DNA of 64,000 bases from an uncultured Acidobacteriaceae bacterium (GCA_903828675.1 CAIKND010000001.1:18179-82178); one strand, 5' to 3'; shown: positions 18,689 to 29,673, numbered from the stretch's first letter. The notes: generated by a model not told the origin, from the letters alone. Program-made: numbers and translations.

Positions 18689-19418
18689 CTGCCTGCTACG
18701 CAGACTTTGCCGCAACTTGTTGCTATGCTGCGGGCTGATGTTTTTCGTCAATCCAGATATGATCATGGCTCAGGGCGCCGATGTGTCAGTGCACCTGACG
18801 GTTGATACATCTCCGCGCCATGCGCCGCAGGCAGAGGGCGCGGCTTGGCTGGTGCTGCAAGGATTCGCGCCACAGCGCGCGGATGTGAAGCCTATCGAGA
18901 AGCAGCCTCAGAGTTATCAACTGCTGCAAAAGGGCAAGGAATTCCATCCGCATTTGCTGGTGGTTCCGGTGGGAAGCAGCATCGACTTTCCGAACATGGA
19001 TCCCTTCTTTCATAACGTCTTCTCGTTCTTTGAAGGCAAGCGCTTCGACCTTGGACTTTACGAGGCCGGGTCACGCCGCACGGTCCGCTTCGATCGCGAG
19101 GGCGTCTCGTACATCTTCTGCAACATTCATCCCGAAATGGGGGCCGTGATCATCTCGCTGCGCACGCCGTACTTTGCCATGCTCGGCAAGGATCGCACCG
19201 CGTTGATACACGATGTTCCCGATGGCAAATACATTTTGAAGGTGTGGAGCGAAGACGCTACCCCTGAGAGTCTGCGCGCCGCTGAGCGCACCGTCGAGGT
19301 CAAAGCGGGCAAGGCTGAGGCTTACTCCGTACATGTGACTGCGCGAGCAGGAAGCGCCACGACCCACAAGAACAAATTTGGAGAAGACTATCCGCTCCAG
19401 CCCGCGCAGACATACTAG
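18645..19418 (+). CDS. Cupredoxin-like secreted protein (methylamine-utilisation-protein-like)
   Basis: 257 residues overlapping the barrel gene by 44 nt; a later ATG at 18738 would cut the hydrophobic leader, so the long start is kept. The leader LCRNLLLCCGLMFFVNP, then MIMAQG, is exported. The core has a type-1 copper site: His in DPFFHNVFS, then Cys, His and Met in FCNIHPEM. The C-terminal part (VPDGKYILKVWSEDATPE, RTVEVKAGKAEAYSVHV) is a transthyretin-like beta-sandwich. Such proteins carry electrons or bind copper in the periplasm. Being last in a TCS-barrel operon, it may form an envelope copper or redox module. Confidence 0.82.
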   Translation: MLRTSSLSRQAIFSNCLLRRLCRNLLLCCGLMFFVNPDMIMAQGADVSVHLTVDTSPRHAPQAEGAAWLVLQGFAPQRADVKPIEKQPQSYQLLQKGKEFHPHLLVVPVGSSIDFPNMDPFFHNVFSFFEGKRFDLGLYEAGSRRTVRFDREGVSYIFCNIHPEMGAVIISLRTPYFAMLGKDRTALIHDVPDGKYILKVWSEDATPESLRAAERTVEVKAGKAEAYSVHVTARAGSATTHKNKFGEDYPLQPAQTY

Positions 19419-19692
19419 GATTCCAGGCGTTGCTTGTGGTGGCGATCCGGAGCTATCCATTCCTCTCAAGCTGCAACGGGAATACCTTCCGGCGCGATCC
19501 CTGCAACTGCGCCACGCGTGGTTCAAAGCGGTGCCAACATATCGTCGCAATCAAATGACTCCTTCGAGACAATTCAATGACAAAGGTCCAGGGGCGCTCA
19601 ATCTATGTTGAGTGGGACGCAGGAACGGAGAGAAATCTGCTTCGGCGGACCGAACCGGTCAGAGCAAATCTCAACAGAGGTGAAGGAGTCGC

Positions 19693-20814
19693 ATGGTCAA
19701 CATCGGAAAGCGTGTCTTGGCGCGAGGCTTGAGCACTGCCTTGGTCGGCCTGTTCTCACTTTCAACCGTACTTGCCGCACAGCAGGCTCAGCATTACAAG
19801 CAAACCAATCTCGTCTCTGATATTCCAGGTATGGCAGCGGCCACTGATCCAAATCTGGTCAATCCATGGGGCATGTCGCGAAGTTCGGGTAGCCCCTGGT
19901 GGATATCAGACAACGGCCCCGGTCTGACGACACTTTACAGTGGTACGGGCACAACTCTTTCGCTCGTCGTTTCAATCCCTCCCGCGGACAGCAGCAGTGG
20001 CCAGGGTGGAACGCCGACAGGGCAGATCTTCAACGGCACCACCGGGTTTCAGGTAGCCCCTGGGTTTCCCGCACGATTCATTTTTGTCACCGAGGACGGC
20101 ACCGTTTCCGGTTGGAACTCCGGCGTGAACGCAGCGTCCGCGGTCATCATGGTTAACACAAAGAGCGCATCGGCTTTCAAGGGCGTTGCCGTGGCTACTG
20201 TCAACGATCCGGTTATGGGAGCCGTCAACTTCCTCTACGTTGCCGACTTCCGCAAAGGGCATGTCAATGTCTACGATACGAGCTTTCAACGCATCCGACT
20301 GGGAGACGACGCGTTTGCGGATGAGCGGATCCCCAGGGGTTATGCGCCCTTCAACATTCAGAACATCGGCGGAAACCTCTTCGTTGCCTATGCCATGCAA
20401 GACAATGCAAAGCACGATGAGGTCGATGGCGCGGGTCTGGGATACGTGGATGTCTTTTCGCCCACCGGCCGCCTGTTGCTCAGCCTGCAATCGGGCCCGT
20501 GGTTTAATGCGCCTTGGGGCATCGCCCTGGCGTCAGGCGACTTTGGCGCCTATAGCCACGACATTCTCGTAGGGCAATTCGGCAGCGGCGAGATTCTCGT
20601 GTTCGATCCCGTAACTGGCCACTACAAGGGCAACTTGGTGGATTCAACGAATGCGCCAATCGCGATTGAAGGGCTGTGGGGGCTGGCCTTTGGCAGCGGC
20701 GGTGGTTCGGGTCCGGCCAACTCCCTTTACTTTACTGCCGGCCCTGGAGGCGAACAACATGGCCTCTTTGGCACCATCACAGCGGTGGAGAACCAGTTGG
20801 GCGGCGACCACTAG
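19693..20814 (+). CDS. TIGR03118-family secreted protein
   Basis: 373 residues with GAGGTGAAGGAG upstream of the ATG. The signal peptide is RVLARGLSTALVGLFSLSTV-LAA. The mature part has the family hallmarks YKQTNLVSDIPGMAAATDPN, LVNPWGMSRSSGSPWWISDN, GLTTLYSG, repeated beta-propeller-like strands, and NAPWGIALASGDFGAYSHD, LLVGQFGSGEI and LWGLAFGSGGGSG. These proteins are frequent in acidobacteria and other soil bacteria; no activity is established. A beta-propeller fold is inferred. Confidence 0.9.
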   Translation: MVNIGKRVLARGLSTALVGLFSLSTVLAAQQAQHYKQTNLVSDIPGMAAATDPNLVNPWGMSRSSGSPWWISDNGPGLTTLYSGTGTTLSLVVSIPPADSSSGQGGTPTGQIFNGTTGFQVAPGFPARFIFVTEDGTVSGWNSGVNAASAVIMVNTKSASAFKGVAVATVNDPVMGAVNFLYVADFRKGHVNVYDTSFQRIRLGDDAFADERIPRGYAPFNIQNIGGNLFVAYAMQDNAKHDEVDGAGLGYVDVFSPTGRLLLSLQSGPWFNAPWGIALASGDFGAYSHDILVGQFGSGEILVFDPVTGHYKGNLVDSTNAPIAIEGLWGLAFGSGGGSGPANSLYFTAGPGGEQHGLFGTITAVENQLGGDH

Positions 20815-20838
20815 GAGACGATTACCCTTGGGAAACAG

Positions 20839-21039
20839 CTTTCAGCTCAGCAACGCGGCTATGCTGCATCGGATTCCAGGGCTTCGCCTTGAGATGAAAG
20901 AGCGACGCTAGAGACGAGAAAGCAAGACGCGCAAAACTCCATCTGGTCAAAGCGTCTCGGTCTCTCCGCTTGAGAATGTCCCAACCAATGCCTTGCACCT
21001 GCGGATCGGCAGAAGATCGCAATCCGCAGGTGCCTTTTT
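20839..21039 (+). ncRNA. Candidate structured RNA ending in an intrinsic terminator
   Basis: No reading frame here is convincing, but three strong stems follow one another. Stem A: CTTTCAGCTCA (20839-20849) with TGAGATGAAAG (20890-20900), one mismatch. Stem B: AGAGAC (20910-20915) with GTCTCT (20960-20965) around an inner stem AGACGC (20925-20930) with GCGTCT (20952-20957). Stem C is the terminator at 20995-21033. This could be an independent small RNA (6S-like length of about 200 nt) or a long structured 3' UTR of the TIGR03118-like gene. The sequence does not let me name a family. Confidence 0.45.
20995..21039 (+). terminator. Rho-independent terminator
   Basis: Perfect 12-bp stem GCACCTGCGGAT (20995-21006) with ATCCGCAGGTGC (21022-21033), 15-nt loop, directly followed by CTTTTTC. 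Orientation is plus strand, after the TIGR03118-like gene and the candidate structured RNA. Confidence 0.85.
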
Positions 21040-21107
21040 CGTTTGTCCGTGATTTCTGTCAGCCAGCAACTTCGGAATCATGCGGCGGGCGCGGTCGAAT
21101 CATGGAC

Positions 21108-21464
21108 TTAACCCGCAGCGCAGTTCAGGCGATGTATACCGAGGCTTGTCGCGGTCACTCGCATGTGCCGACCAATTGTCGAGAGCCTCCTACCCAGCGT
21201 CTTCTTCGCGCCAGGTTCTCCATGCGCGAACTGGTAGCCGCCGATGACGATGGCGATCAAACTGGCCACCTTGGCGACAGTGCCTGTAAAGAGAGATTGG
21301 AGTGAGGTGAGTCCGGTATCGAAGGGCGAGTTGATAAACTGCGCCTCAGCGAGCGCCGGGAGAACTATGAGCAGGGTGACAAGACAAAGGATGGAACGCA
21401 TCCAACGCAGGCGTTGCCCGTGAGCTATCCCGCGCCGAAAGGCGGGTGTAAACAGGACGTTCAT
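21108..21464 (-). CDS. Orphan TrbC/VirB2-like conjugative pilin, altered C-terminus
   Basis: 118 residues from the ATG that follows GGAGGTGCCG; a GTG two codons earlier is less likely. It has a cleavable leader (ILCLVTLLIVLPALAEAQ), then FINSPFDTGLTSLQSLFTGT and the hydrophobic stretch VAKVASLIAIVIGGYQFAHGEPGAKKTL, which is the VirB2/TrbC pilin signature. The second membrane helix normally found after this point is missing; the last 28 residues are basic and polar (GRRLSTIGRHMRV). The gene stands alone, more than 35 kb from the relaxase genes. It is probably a truncated relic of a type IV secretion operon. Confidence 0.7.
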   Translation of the reverse strand: MNVLFTPAFRRGIAHGQRLRWMRSILCLVTLLIVLPALAEAQFINSPFDTGLTSLQSLFTGTVAKVASLIAIVIGGYQFAHGEPGAKKTLGRRLSTIGRHMRVTATSLGIHRLNCAAG

Positions 21465-21543
21465 CGGCACCTCCAGCGGCTACGAAATGCCGTGATTTGC
21501 CGTGAGCGTATGACGATTCCTTTCCGCTGTCCATTAGTTTGTA

Positions 21544-21570
21544 GTTAACAGGTGTTAACTTTCAGTTAAC
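21544..21570 (-). promoter_or_regulatory. Three phased GTTAAC palindromes
   Basis: GTTAAC, itself palindromic, occurs at 21544-21549, 21554-21559 and 21565-21570, spaced 10 and 11 bp, i.e. one helical turn apart. The array is about 80-105 bp upstream of the pilin-like gene and just after the LysR-type gene. It is likely a repressor or activator operator; the neighbouring LysR protein is one candidate. Confidence 0.45.
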
Positions 21571-21611
21571 GACATTCGCGGAAGGACCCGTCTGACCAAA
21601 GTATTCCGCGC

Positions 21612-22637
21612 TCATGCCCGCTCCTTCCAGTCGAGCAGATTCAACTGTGCGGAATCCTTTCCATCAGACTGTGCCGGCTTCTTGCGGCCGCCATTCTTCA
21701 AATTCGGTAAACCGAGCGCTTCAGTAGGATCCTTTCCTTTGAGCGAGATCGCAATATGCCGCCGGAGGTGTCTGACGAGAACCGGAATCGTTGGGGGTAT
21801 GCGTTCGCGATGGTAGATAAACGCAGTGTCCACGGTCCAGTCAACACCGAAGATTGGCCGTGTGGTCAGATCAGCGTCCAGTTCGGTTCCCTCTCGAATC
21901 AATGTCAACCCGAAGCCCTCTTTTACGAAATGTTGCATTTCAGTGGGATGGGAGGCGCTACTGAATTCTCCGACACGAATCCCAGCTCTCTTGAGTCGCT
22001 CCATCAATTGCGCGTGCGCTTCTGGATGCCGCTCCGGATGATACAGAACGCCAATATTTCCGCTTAGTTCCGCCGGCCTGACGAAAGGCTTCCCCGCGAG
22101 CGGATGGTCAGCGCGCAGGCAGACGACAAGCCTGTCGCGGCGAAGCTCTTCTACCCGAAGTTCGAATTCGTTAACAGGGAGTGTCACAAGGGCAGCATGA
22201 AGCTTGCCGCTCACAATCTCATTTGCGAGGTCCGAGCTGTCGGCGTGCTCAGGCTTGATGACGCAGGAAGGAAGGAACTCACGGTGGATGTCACAGGCTG
22301 CACGAAACAACTGCTTGTCGACGAACGTTCCGCTGCCCAGACGTAGCGTATCGATCTTGCCGCTCTCGACTGCCTGTAAGGCGGCGATCGCTTCGTCGCG
22401 TGCTTCGAGCAGCTTCCGCGCGATTGCGATAAACGCGATCCCGGTTTTCGTCGGCACAATGCGGTTGTCGCGCCGTTTCTGGTACAGGCGGAGATGAAAT
22501 CTCTCCTGGAACTCCAACGCCTGTTTGCAGAGATTGGGCGGAGTGGTGTTGAGATGGTCCGCAGCAGAGCGGAGACTCTCTTGCAGCAGAATCTCAAGCA
22601 AATATTTGAAATGACGGAACTCAGCGAAGTCGTTCAT
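21612..22637 (-). CDS. LysR-family transcriptional regulator
   Basis: 341 residues. The ATG at 22637 is chosen because GGAGGG lies eight bases upstream and the helix-turn-helix begins at once (EFRHFKYLLEILLQESLRSA, ADHLNTTPPNLCKQALEFQE, FHLRLYQKRRDNRIVPT). The effector domain has LRLGSGTFVDKQLFRAAC, VVCLRADHPLAGKPFV and EGFGLTLIREGTEL. The C-terminus has a basic extension (LKNGGRKKPAQSDGKDSAQL-NLLDWKERA) beyond the usual family length. It is transcribed toward the pilin-like gene. Target and ligand are unknown. Confidence 0.88.
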   Translation of the reverse strand: MNDFAEFRHFKYLLEILLQESLRSAADHLNTTPPNLCKQALEFQERFHLRLYQKRRDNRIVPTKTGIAFIAIARKLLEARDEAIAALQAVESGKIDTLRLGSGTFVDKQLFRAACDIHREFLPSCVIKPEHADSSDLANEIVSGKLHAALVTLPVNEFELRVEELRRDRLVVCLRADHPLAGKPFVRPAELSGNIGVLYHPERHPEAHAQLMERLKRAGIRVGEFSSASHPTEMQHFVKEGFGLTLIREGTELDADLTTRPIFGVDWTVDTAFIYHRERIPPTIPVLVRHLRRHIAISLKGKDPTEALGLPNLKNGGRKKPAQSDGKDSAQLNLLDWKERA

Positions 22638-23219
22638 ACGGAAGCCCTCCGTGAAACGCTCAGCCTGAGGGGCACCGACGAGGGGCACTACATCTGCCCT
22701 ATACTGCTGTTGCATCTATCCCTTGCCCAAGGCAATCAACACAAAACCAATATGAACGCGCGTACTCGAACGCGAAAAGCCCTCAAGGGAATGCCAGTGT
22801 AGCAAGTTTCAAGATGCTTTTCCACACCCGTTCAAAACTTTTTCTACGGTACTTTCGGCACAGCTGAACGCGCACCTCAAAGAATTCCTATGAAGCGTTC
22901 TCTTAACAGTATTCAGCTGCGAATGAACTTGCCTTTCCGCCCGGGTCTGGCCTCGCCACAAAGACACGGCCTCGATTCTTTAGACAGGGTCTGTCCATTC
23001 GGCGGATTGGCGCCGTCTTGTGATTCGCAACGGCACAGTTGCGAAGCGGTGACTGAGCGGGGGCCAAATACAAATAGAAAGCCATGTTCTGGCCGACTCT
23101 TCAGGAGTAATCGTCGTCAGTGAGTGCCTCGGCGGTTCTGTATGAAGCCAGAATTGCTATTGGATGAACTGGCGTTCTGGGGGCCAGCATTGCACTCCTC
23201 CCGCCGGAGTGTCACTTCG
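22638..23219. other. 582-bp gap without a supported gene
   Basis: Between the LysR-type gene and the end of the redox operon I see no frame with both a ribosome site and a recognisable product, and no clear repeat. The left end carries the LysR promoter. Short frames at 22890-23123 and 23124-23417 have uneven composition and look spurious. Confidence 0.4.
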
Positions 23220-24047
23220 TCACTTCGGGGCAAGGTCACCGAACCAAAAGGCTGCCGTTACACCGCCGTCCATGAGGAAGTCGCTGCCGGTGATGAAGGC
23301 GCCATCGGGCCCCATAAGGAGCGCTCCGACTGTGCCTACTTCGTCCGGAGTGCCGGCTCGACCTGCGGCAGAGATTTCGATCATGCGCCGATAGCCGGGA
23401 CCGCGTGGCCCCTTTAGCTCATCATTCGCAAGCGGAGTGATGATGATGCCAGGGCTGATCGTGTTAACCCGTGCGCCGCGCTTTCCCCAACGGACTGCCT
23501 CCGCCATCACGCGCAGGGAGTTGCCCCGCTTCGATATCTGGTAAGCGTTCAGGGAATCTTTGATCTGATCCGGCTGAAGCATGGGGAGTGATAGCAGTTC
23601 CTCGACCGGTGTCGTGGCAAGGATTGCGTTCTGTTCGCTTGAGAGCGGCCCGAGACGATGGCCGGACTGTGAGGCAATCACGACCCCGGAGCCGCCGCGA
23701 GCGATTACGTTGCCAAATTCCTCCAGCACAACTGCAGTGCCGTACAGATCGACTTTGAGGATCGTCTCCGGTGAGGCTTGAGAGGGTGAAACGCCTGCGG
23801 CATGGATGACACCTGAGACCTCACCAAGCCTGGTGGCCGCTTCAACCAGGGCATGAACCGAGGTGCGCGAGGAAACATCGACCACCGCCGTGCTGACGTT
23901 GAAACCGGCATCGAAGAGAACTTTTGCTGCCGCTTCAGCGTTTTCCTGCCGAATATCGGCCAGCAAGACGTGCTTGCCCGCACTGACTCGCCGCACGATT
24001 GCCTGGCCGATAGATCCAGCTCCGATAACTACAATCACATTTGTCAT
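23220..24047 (-). CDS. Short-chain dehydrogenase/reductase
   Basis: 275 residues from the ATG at 24047, which has GTGAGGATTGAA before it. Rossmann start VIVVIGAGSIGQAIVRRVSA, acidic residue in LLADIR, AAG motif in GVIHAAGVSP, catalytic Ser in VVIASQSG, and Tyr-x-x-x-Lys as YQISKRG, followed by RVNTISPGIIITPL and the C-terminal FITGSDFLMDGGVTA. This is a classical SDR; the long loop after the Ser (LATTPVEELLSLPMLQPDQI) is unusual. Last gene of the leftward redox operon. The substrate is unknown. Confidence 0.9.
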   Translation of the reverse strand: MTNVIVVIGAGSIGQAIVRRVSAGKHVLLADIRQENAEAAAKVLFDAGFNVSTAVVDVSSRTSVHALVEAATRLGEVSGVIHAAGVSPSQASPETILKVDLYGTAVVLEEFGNVIARGGSGVVIASQSGHRLGPLSSEQNAILATTPVEELLSLPMLQPDQIKDSLNAYQISKRGNSLRVMAEAVRWGKRGARVNTISPGIIITPLANDELKGPRGPGYRRMIEISAAGRAGTPDEVGTVGALLMGPDGAFITGSDFLMDGGVTAAFWFGDLAPK

Positions 24048-24064
24048 TTCAATCCTCACTGAGC

Positions 24065-24751
24065 TTAGTGTTGTGGATGCTTTGCCCGAAAAGCATTCAT
24101 TGCCTTGATGTCTAGCACCTGGTACCGAACGGAAGTGACCACCGATTCATCACTCTCGGCCGGCGTCTGATTCAGATGGATACTTACGCCGCAATTCGAT
24201 GGATACGAGGTGAGCGACGGCTTCATGAGGCCCTCGATCGACTTCGTTTGGGGCTCGCCCGGCTTTGAACTCGGAACCGGCCCAAAGGGCAACCATGTCT
24301 CGCCTGACTCTGGCCTACATTGCAGAGAATTGGAAAGAGGCGCGCCGGACGCGTCACTGAACCACCAGGTGTCGCCTTTATATATCTCAGAGGGCGTCCA
24401 GGTCTGTTTGCTTATGAGACCGCGCAGGATAGTGACGGTCGGTTGCTGGCCTGGAGGCAAGAACGGCAACTGCCCCGGAGGCAGGAAATGCACAACAGAA
24501 AAGGCAGCGACTTTGCCATCGATCAATGTGAACGCGTATGACTCCATCTCGGTTTCTGCGACGAGATAGTGCATAACAGGATAGTCGGAAGCCTGATTGA
24601 CGTAGATCGGCACGGTTGAGGTCAGTGCTGCTTTCACCTCGGTCTCACTCATTCCGACCGCTATACCCGCTAGCTTCACGTTCTGCGCCAGAACGGGTTG
24701 AGCGAATGCGATCAGACCCGCGATTAAGAGTTGCAGAGTGCACTTCTTCAT
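24065..24751 (-). CDS. Secreted protein of unknown function
   Basis: 228 residues. Signal peptide KKCTLQLLIAGLIAFAQPV-LAQ. The mature part opens with VKLAGIAVGMSETEVKAALT, similar to small outer-membrane assembly-like folds (SmpA/BamE-like G-M-s-x-x-E-V), then beta strands rich in Pro. One Cys pair is possible (LQCRPESGE, YPSNCGVSI). It sits between two SDR genes in the operon, with a 17-bp gap downstream and a 32-bp gap upstream. No family recognised with certainty. Confidence 0.7.
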   Translation of the reverse strand: MKKCTLQLLIAGLIAFAQPVLAQNVKLAGIAVGMSETEVKAALTSTVPIYVNQASDYPVMHYLVAETEMESYAFTLIDGKVAAFSVVHFLPPGQLPFLPPGQQPTVTILRGLISKQTWTPSEIYKGDTWWFSDASGAPLSNSLQCRPESGETWLPFGPVPSSKPGEPQTKSIEGLMKPSLTSYPSNCGVSIHLNQTPAESDESVVTSVRYQVLDIKAMNAFRAKHPQH

Positions 24752-24783
24752 GGACTATGCCTTTCTTTCCCCTTGGGCTGAAA

Positions 24784-25578
24784 CTAACTACGGTTGACTG
24801 AAAAGGCGCGCAAGTCGTCCTTCACACGCTGCGGCTCATTTTCCAGCGGTTGGTTAGGCGTGTCACGCACGCCGTCGAATCCGATCTCGGGATCTGCGTC
24901 GAGCGCGGCGAAGATGTCATCCAGATTCTTCTGCGCCGGACCTTTCGTAGCGACGAGTTCGAAGGTTTTTCGCAGCGCCTCATCCGAAGTCAGACTGCTG
25001 ACCAGAACTTCTGCAATCTGCCGTCGAGCGATGACGCCGTCACTGGAGTTGCCGGCAGTGCGGGTGTCACCTTGCAGAAAGACCAGCCTATGCTCATCGG
25101 CCTTGTTGTAGTCGAACCATCCGGGACGCACGATCGTGTACGGACACCCGCTAGCGCGTACCAGCCTTTCAGCCCGTCTCTTCCAGTCGTGAGACTCGGT
25201 GGAAAGGTTATAGGAGCCGGTCCGATTCGTAACTCCAATTGCAGTCATCAGCGCGATGCGGGTTTTCCGCGAACCGAGTGCTGCGAGAACGTTCCGGACG
25301 CCACCATAATCGACCGTCTCCGAACCGACTTTTCCCGCGCCATCCGACCCATGGGTGAAGACGATGGCATCGATGCCTTTGACAGCGGCATCAAGAGTAT
25401 CGGGACGAGTCAAGTCGCCGATCGCCGCTTCTGCTTTCGCGGGAAGTCGGCGGGCCTTCTGAGCGCTGCGCACGAGCGCGCGAACCGAATACCCCTGATG
25501 AATTGCCTCGTCAACCACCAGGCGTCCAATGCTGCCTGTCGCGCCAATCACCAATATGGTCATGGATTGATTGCTCAT
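24784..25578 (-). CDS. NAD(P)-binding NmrA/atypical SDR-like oxidoreductase
   Basis: 264 residues; its ATG overlaps the stop of the upstream decarboxylase-like gene (ATGA) with GAGGTAAC in front. The Rossmann signature is ILVIGATGSIGRLVVDEAIH with VRALVRSAQKARRL, followed by AEAAIGDLTRPDTLDAAVKG and IDAIVFTHGSDG, as in NmrA/SDR_a5-like proteins. WKRRAERLVRASGCPYTIVR and PGWFDYNK are typical for this class, which lacks the classical YxxxK. Likely reduces a small quinone-like or sugar substrate, or acts as a redox sensor. Co-transcribed with its neighbours. Confidence 0.87.
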   Translation of the reverse strand: MSNQSMTILVIGATGSIGRLVVDEAIHQGYSVRALVRSAQKARRLPAKAEAAIGDLTRPDTLDAAVKGIDAIVFTHGSDGAGKVGSETVDYGGVRNVLAALGSRKTRIALMTAIGVTNRTGSYNLSTESHDWKRRAERLVRASGCPYTIVRPGWFDYNKADEHRLVFLQGDTRTAGNSSDGVIARRQIAEVLVSSLTSDEALRKTFELVATKGPAQKNLDDIFAALDADPEIGFDGVRDTPNQPLENEPQRVKDDLRAFSVNRS

Positions 25579-26330
25579 GATGTTGTTACCTCATCGATAG
25601 CGCGCAGTCCATTCAGCGTGCGGGGGTACCCAATAAATGGAAGCAGTTGCGTGATGACATCGATCAAGCGTGCACGATCATTTCCTACATGAAGATTCGC
25701 GGAGACATGCGCTTTGACCTGTGCATCACATCCGCCGAGCGAAACCAGCATGCTCAGCGTGAGCAGTTCGCGTGTAGGAATATCGATGCCGCCGCGCGCA
25801 ACGTGATCGCCAAAGCAGTTCGCCGATAGATACCGCTGAATGTGCATCTGATCTTTGGGAGCGGAGGCGTAGAGCTTCTCTACTCGATCCGCGCCGATGA
25901 TCTTTCCCTGGACCTCGCGGCCTTTGTCGGCGCGATTCCCGGGGGTCGTAGTGGATTGGCCGGGAAGCGGCTGTTCGATACCGCGTTCGCTGAACACCTC
26001 GTTAGTGGCGTGGAGAAAATCATAGACCTTGGCCATGCCCACATACGGCACGGCCTGGTAAACGATCTCTCTTGCCTCAACCGGAGTGACGCCGACAATG
26101 AGTGCCGCACCGACCATGATCCGGTACTCGCGCAGGGCCTGACAGGCGATCATCGACGCCAGTTGCACCATCAGGCGGGCGCGTGGTTCCAGGCTGCCAT
26201 GTTGCAGCACCTCGTCGAACGCAAAGTTGTCGAACACCTCGATGAGCTCTGGGTCGGTCACAGCCAGCGTCGATGTGTGGCCGGGGAAGAGTTCATCGTG
26301 GTTCTTTCGTGCCTGTTCGCTGATTGCCAT
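25575..26330 (-). CDS. Tandem carboxymuconolactone decarboxylase-like protein
   Basis: 251 residues from the ATG at 26330 with AAGGAC upstream; an earlier in-frame start would add a poor leader. Two AhpD/CMD-like repeats are present: LMVQLASMIACQALREYRIM with VGAALIVGVTPVEAREIV, and TLSMLVSLGGCDAQVKAHVS with ANLHVGNDRARLIDVITQLL. The second keeps a Cys and a His in C-x-x-Q-V-K-A-H; neither has the CxxC of AhpD peroxidases. Family members are decarboxylases or thiol peroxidases. In this operon with two AKRs and two SDRs it fits detoxification of reactive carbonyls. Confidence 0.88.
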   Translation of the reverse strand: MAISEQARKNHDELFPGHTSTLAVTDPELIEVFDNFAFDEVLQHGSLEPRARLMVQLASMIACQALREYRIMVGAALIVGVTPVEAREIVYQAVPYVGMAKVYDFLHATNEVFSERGIEQPLPGQSTTTPGNRADKGREVQGKIIGADRVEKLYASAPKDQMHIQRYLSANCFGDHVARGGIDIPTRELLTLSMLVSLGGCDAQVKAHVSANLHVGNDRARLIDVITQLLPFIGYPRTLNGLRAIDEVTTS

Positions 26331-26407
26331 CGTGATTGTCCTTGTCTTTGGAGCGCTCCCCAACACAGCGGTGCCGGAGAGCCTTGCTTGCCGGGAGTTG
26401 CCCAGCT

Positions 26408-28526
<2,119 letters not shown>

Positions 28527-28692
28527 GGCAAACCATCCTTGTCAGTGTTCTCTGCCGACAACTCGATACTACGAAGACGCGACTTTCGAACGGTATCACG
28601 ATCCTACGAATTTCTTGCCTATTCCTCCGAGACGTCCATTTTCCTGTACACGCAATGCCGACCCGGCGGTACGCTGAAGATGGAGGAGCATA

Positions 28693-29673
28693 ATGCAAAA
28701 CGAAGCGGGAAACAGGGCAGAAACGCCTCGGGAAGCCAGTATCGACCCAGGCGGTGAAGGGGACCATGTGATTGCCCTTCGGTCCGAGTTGGCCCGCAAG
28801 ATCGCCGCCCATATCCAAGTAGAAGGTGATCAGGTTACCCTCGTGCCGGGCCTGGTCCTGTTTCGCCGAACCGCTCTGACCAGCTGCTACTCGGCCACCT
28901 ACGAGCCCTCGATGATCGTCTATGGGCAGGGCCAGAAGCATGTCAACATCGGCGGCATGGTGTATGTGTGTGATGAGTCCACCCTACAGCTCACCTCGGT
29001 TGACATGCCGGTCATTAGCCAGGTGACGCAGGCGAGCCCGGAGAAACCAATCCTGGCCCTGATCCTCAAGCTCGATATGGCCTCGGTCCGCGAGATCTTG
29101 AGCCAGGAAGAGTTCCTGTCATCAGACGTCTGCGCAGGTACTCGCGGGATGGCAATCGGCAAATCCACGCCGGAGTTGCTCAGCTCCTGCATACGCCTGC
29201 TGGACCTGCTCGACACTCCGCGCGACATACCCTTCCTCGCGGGTCTGATCCAACGGGAGATCGTTTATCGCCTGCTGCGATCACCCCTTGGCAAGCATCT
29301 CCGCGCCGTCGCCACACTGGGCGAGCAGAGCAATCGCACAGCCAAAGCCGTCGTTTGGCTAAAGGAGAACTTTTCGAAGCCCCTGCGTGTGGAGGACCTC
29401 GCCGCAGTCGCCAAGATGAGCGTATCTACATTTCACCAACACTTCCGCACACTGACCCAGATGAGCCCGCTGCAGTACCAGAAGCGGATGCGCCTGCACT
29501 TGGCGCGCGTGCGCATGATGACTGAAGGTCTGGACTCAGCCAGTGCCGCCTTCGAGGTCGGCTATGAGAGCGCCACCCAGTTCAACCGTGAGTACCGCAG
29601 GATGTTCGGCCTACCCCCCATGCGCGACATCAAGGCGCGCCAGTTGGTCGAAGTCGAGCAAAACCGAAACTAG
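28693..29673 (+). CDS. AraC-family regulator of the redox operon
   Basis: 326 residues, GGAGGAGCATA before the ATG. The N-terminal AraC_N (cupin-like) domain has LVPGLVLFRRTALTSCYSAT, YEPSMIVYGQGQKHVNIGG and LTSVDMPVISQVTQASPEKP. The C-terminal double helix-turn-helix has RVEDLAAVAKMSVSTFHQHF and ASAAFEVGYESATQFNREYR-RMFG. AraC proteins with this N-terminal domain usually sit next to aldo/keto reductases or SDRs and respond to aldehydes or alcohols. Divergence from the AKR/SDR operon makes it the probable activator. Confidence 0.92.
   Translation: MQNEAGNRAETPREASIDPGGEGDHVIALRSELARKIAAHIQVEGDQVTLVPGLVLFRRTALTSCYSATYEPSMIVYGQGQKHVNIGGMVYVCDESTLQLTSVDMPVISQVTQASPEKPILALILKLDMASVREILSQEEFLSSDVCAGTRGMAIGKSTPELLSSCIRLLDLLDTPRDIPFLAGLIQREIVYRLLRSPLGKHLRAVATLGEQSNRTAKAVVWLKENFSKPLRVEDLAAVAKMSVSTFHQHFRTLTQMSPLQYQKRMRLHLARVRMMTEGLDSASAAFEVGYESATQFNREYRRMFGLPPMRDIKARQLVEVEQNRN

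Noticed and set aside
24850..25692. 280-codon plus-strand frame
   Set aside because: Antisense to the NmrA-like and CMD-like genes.
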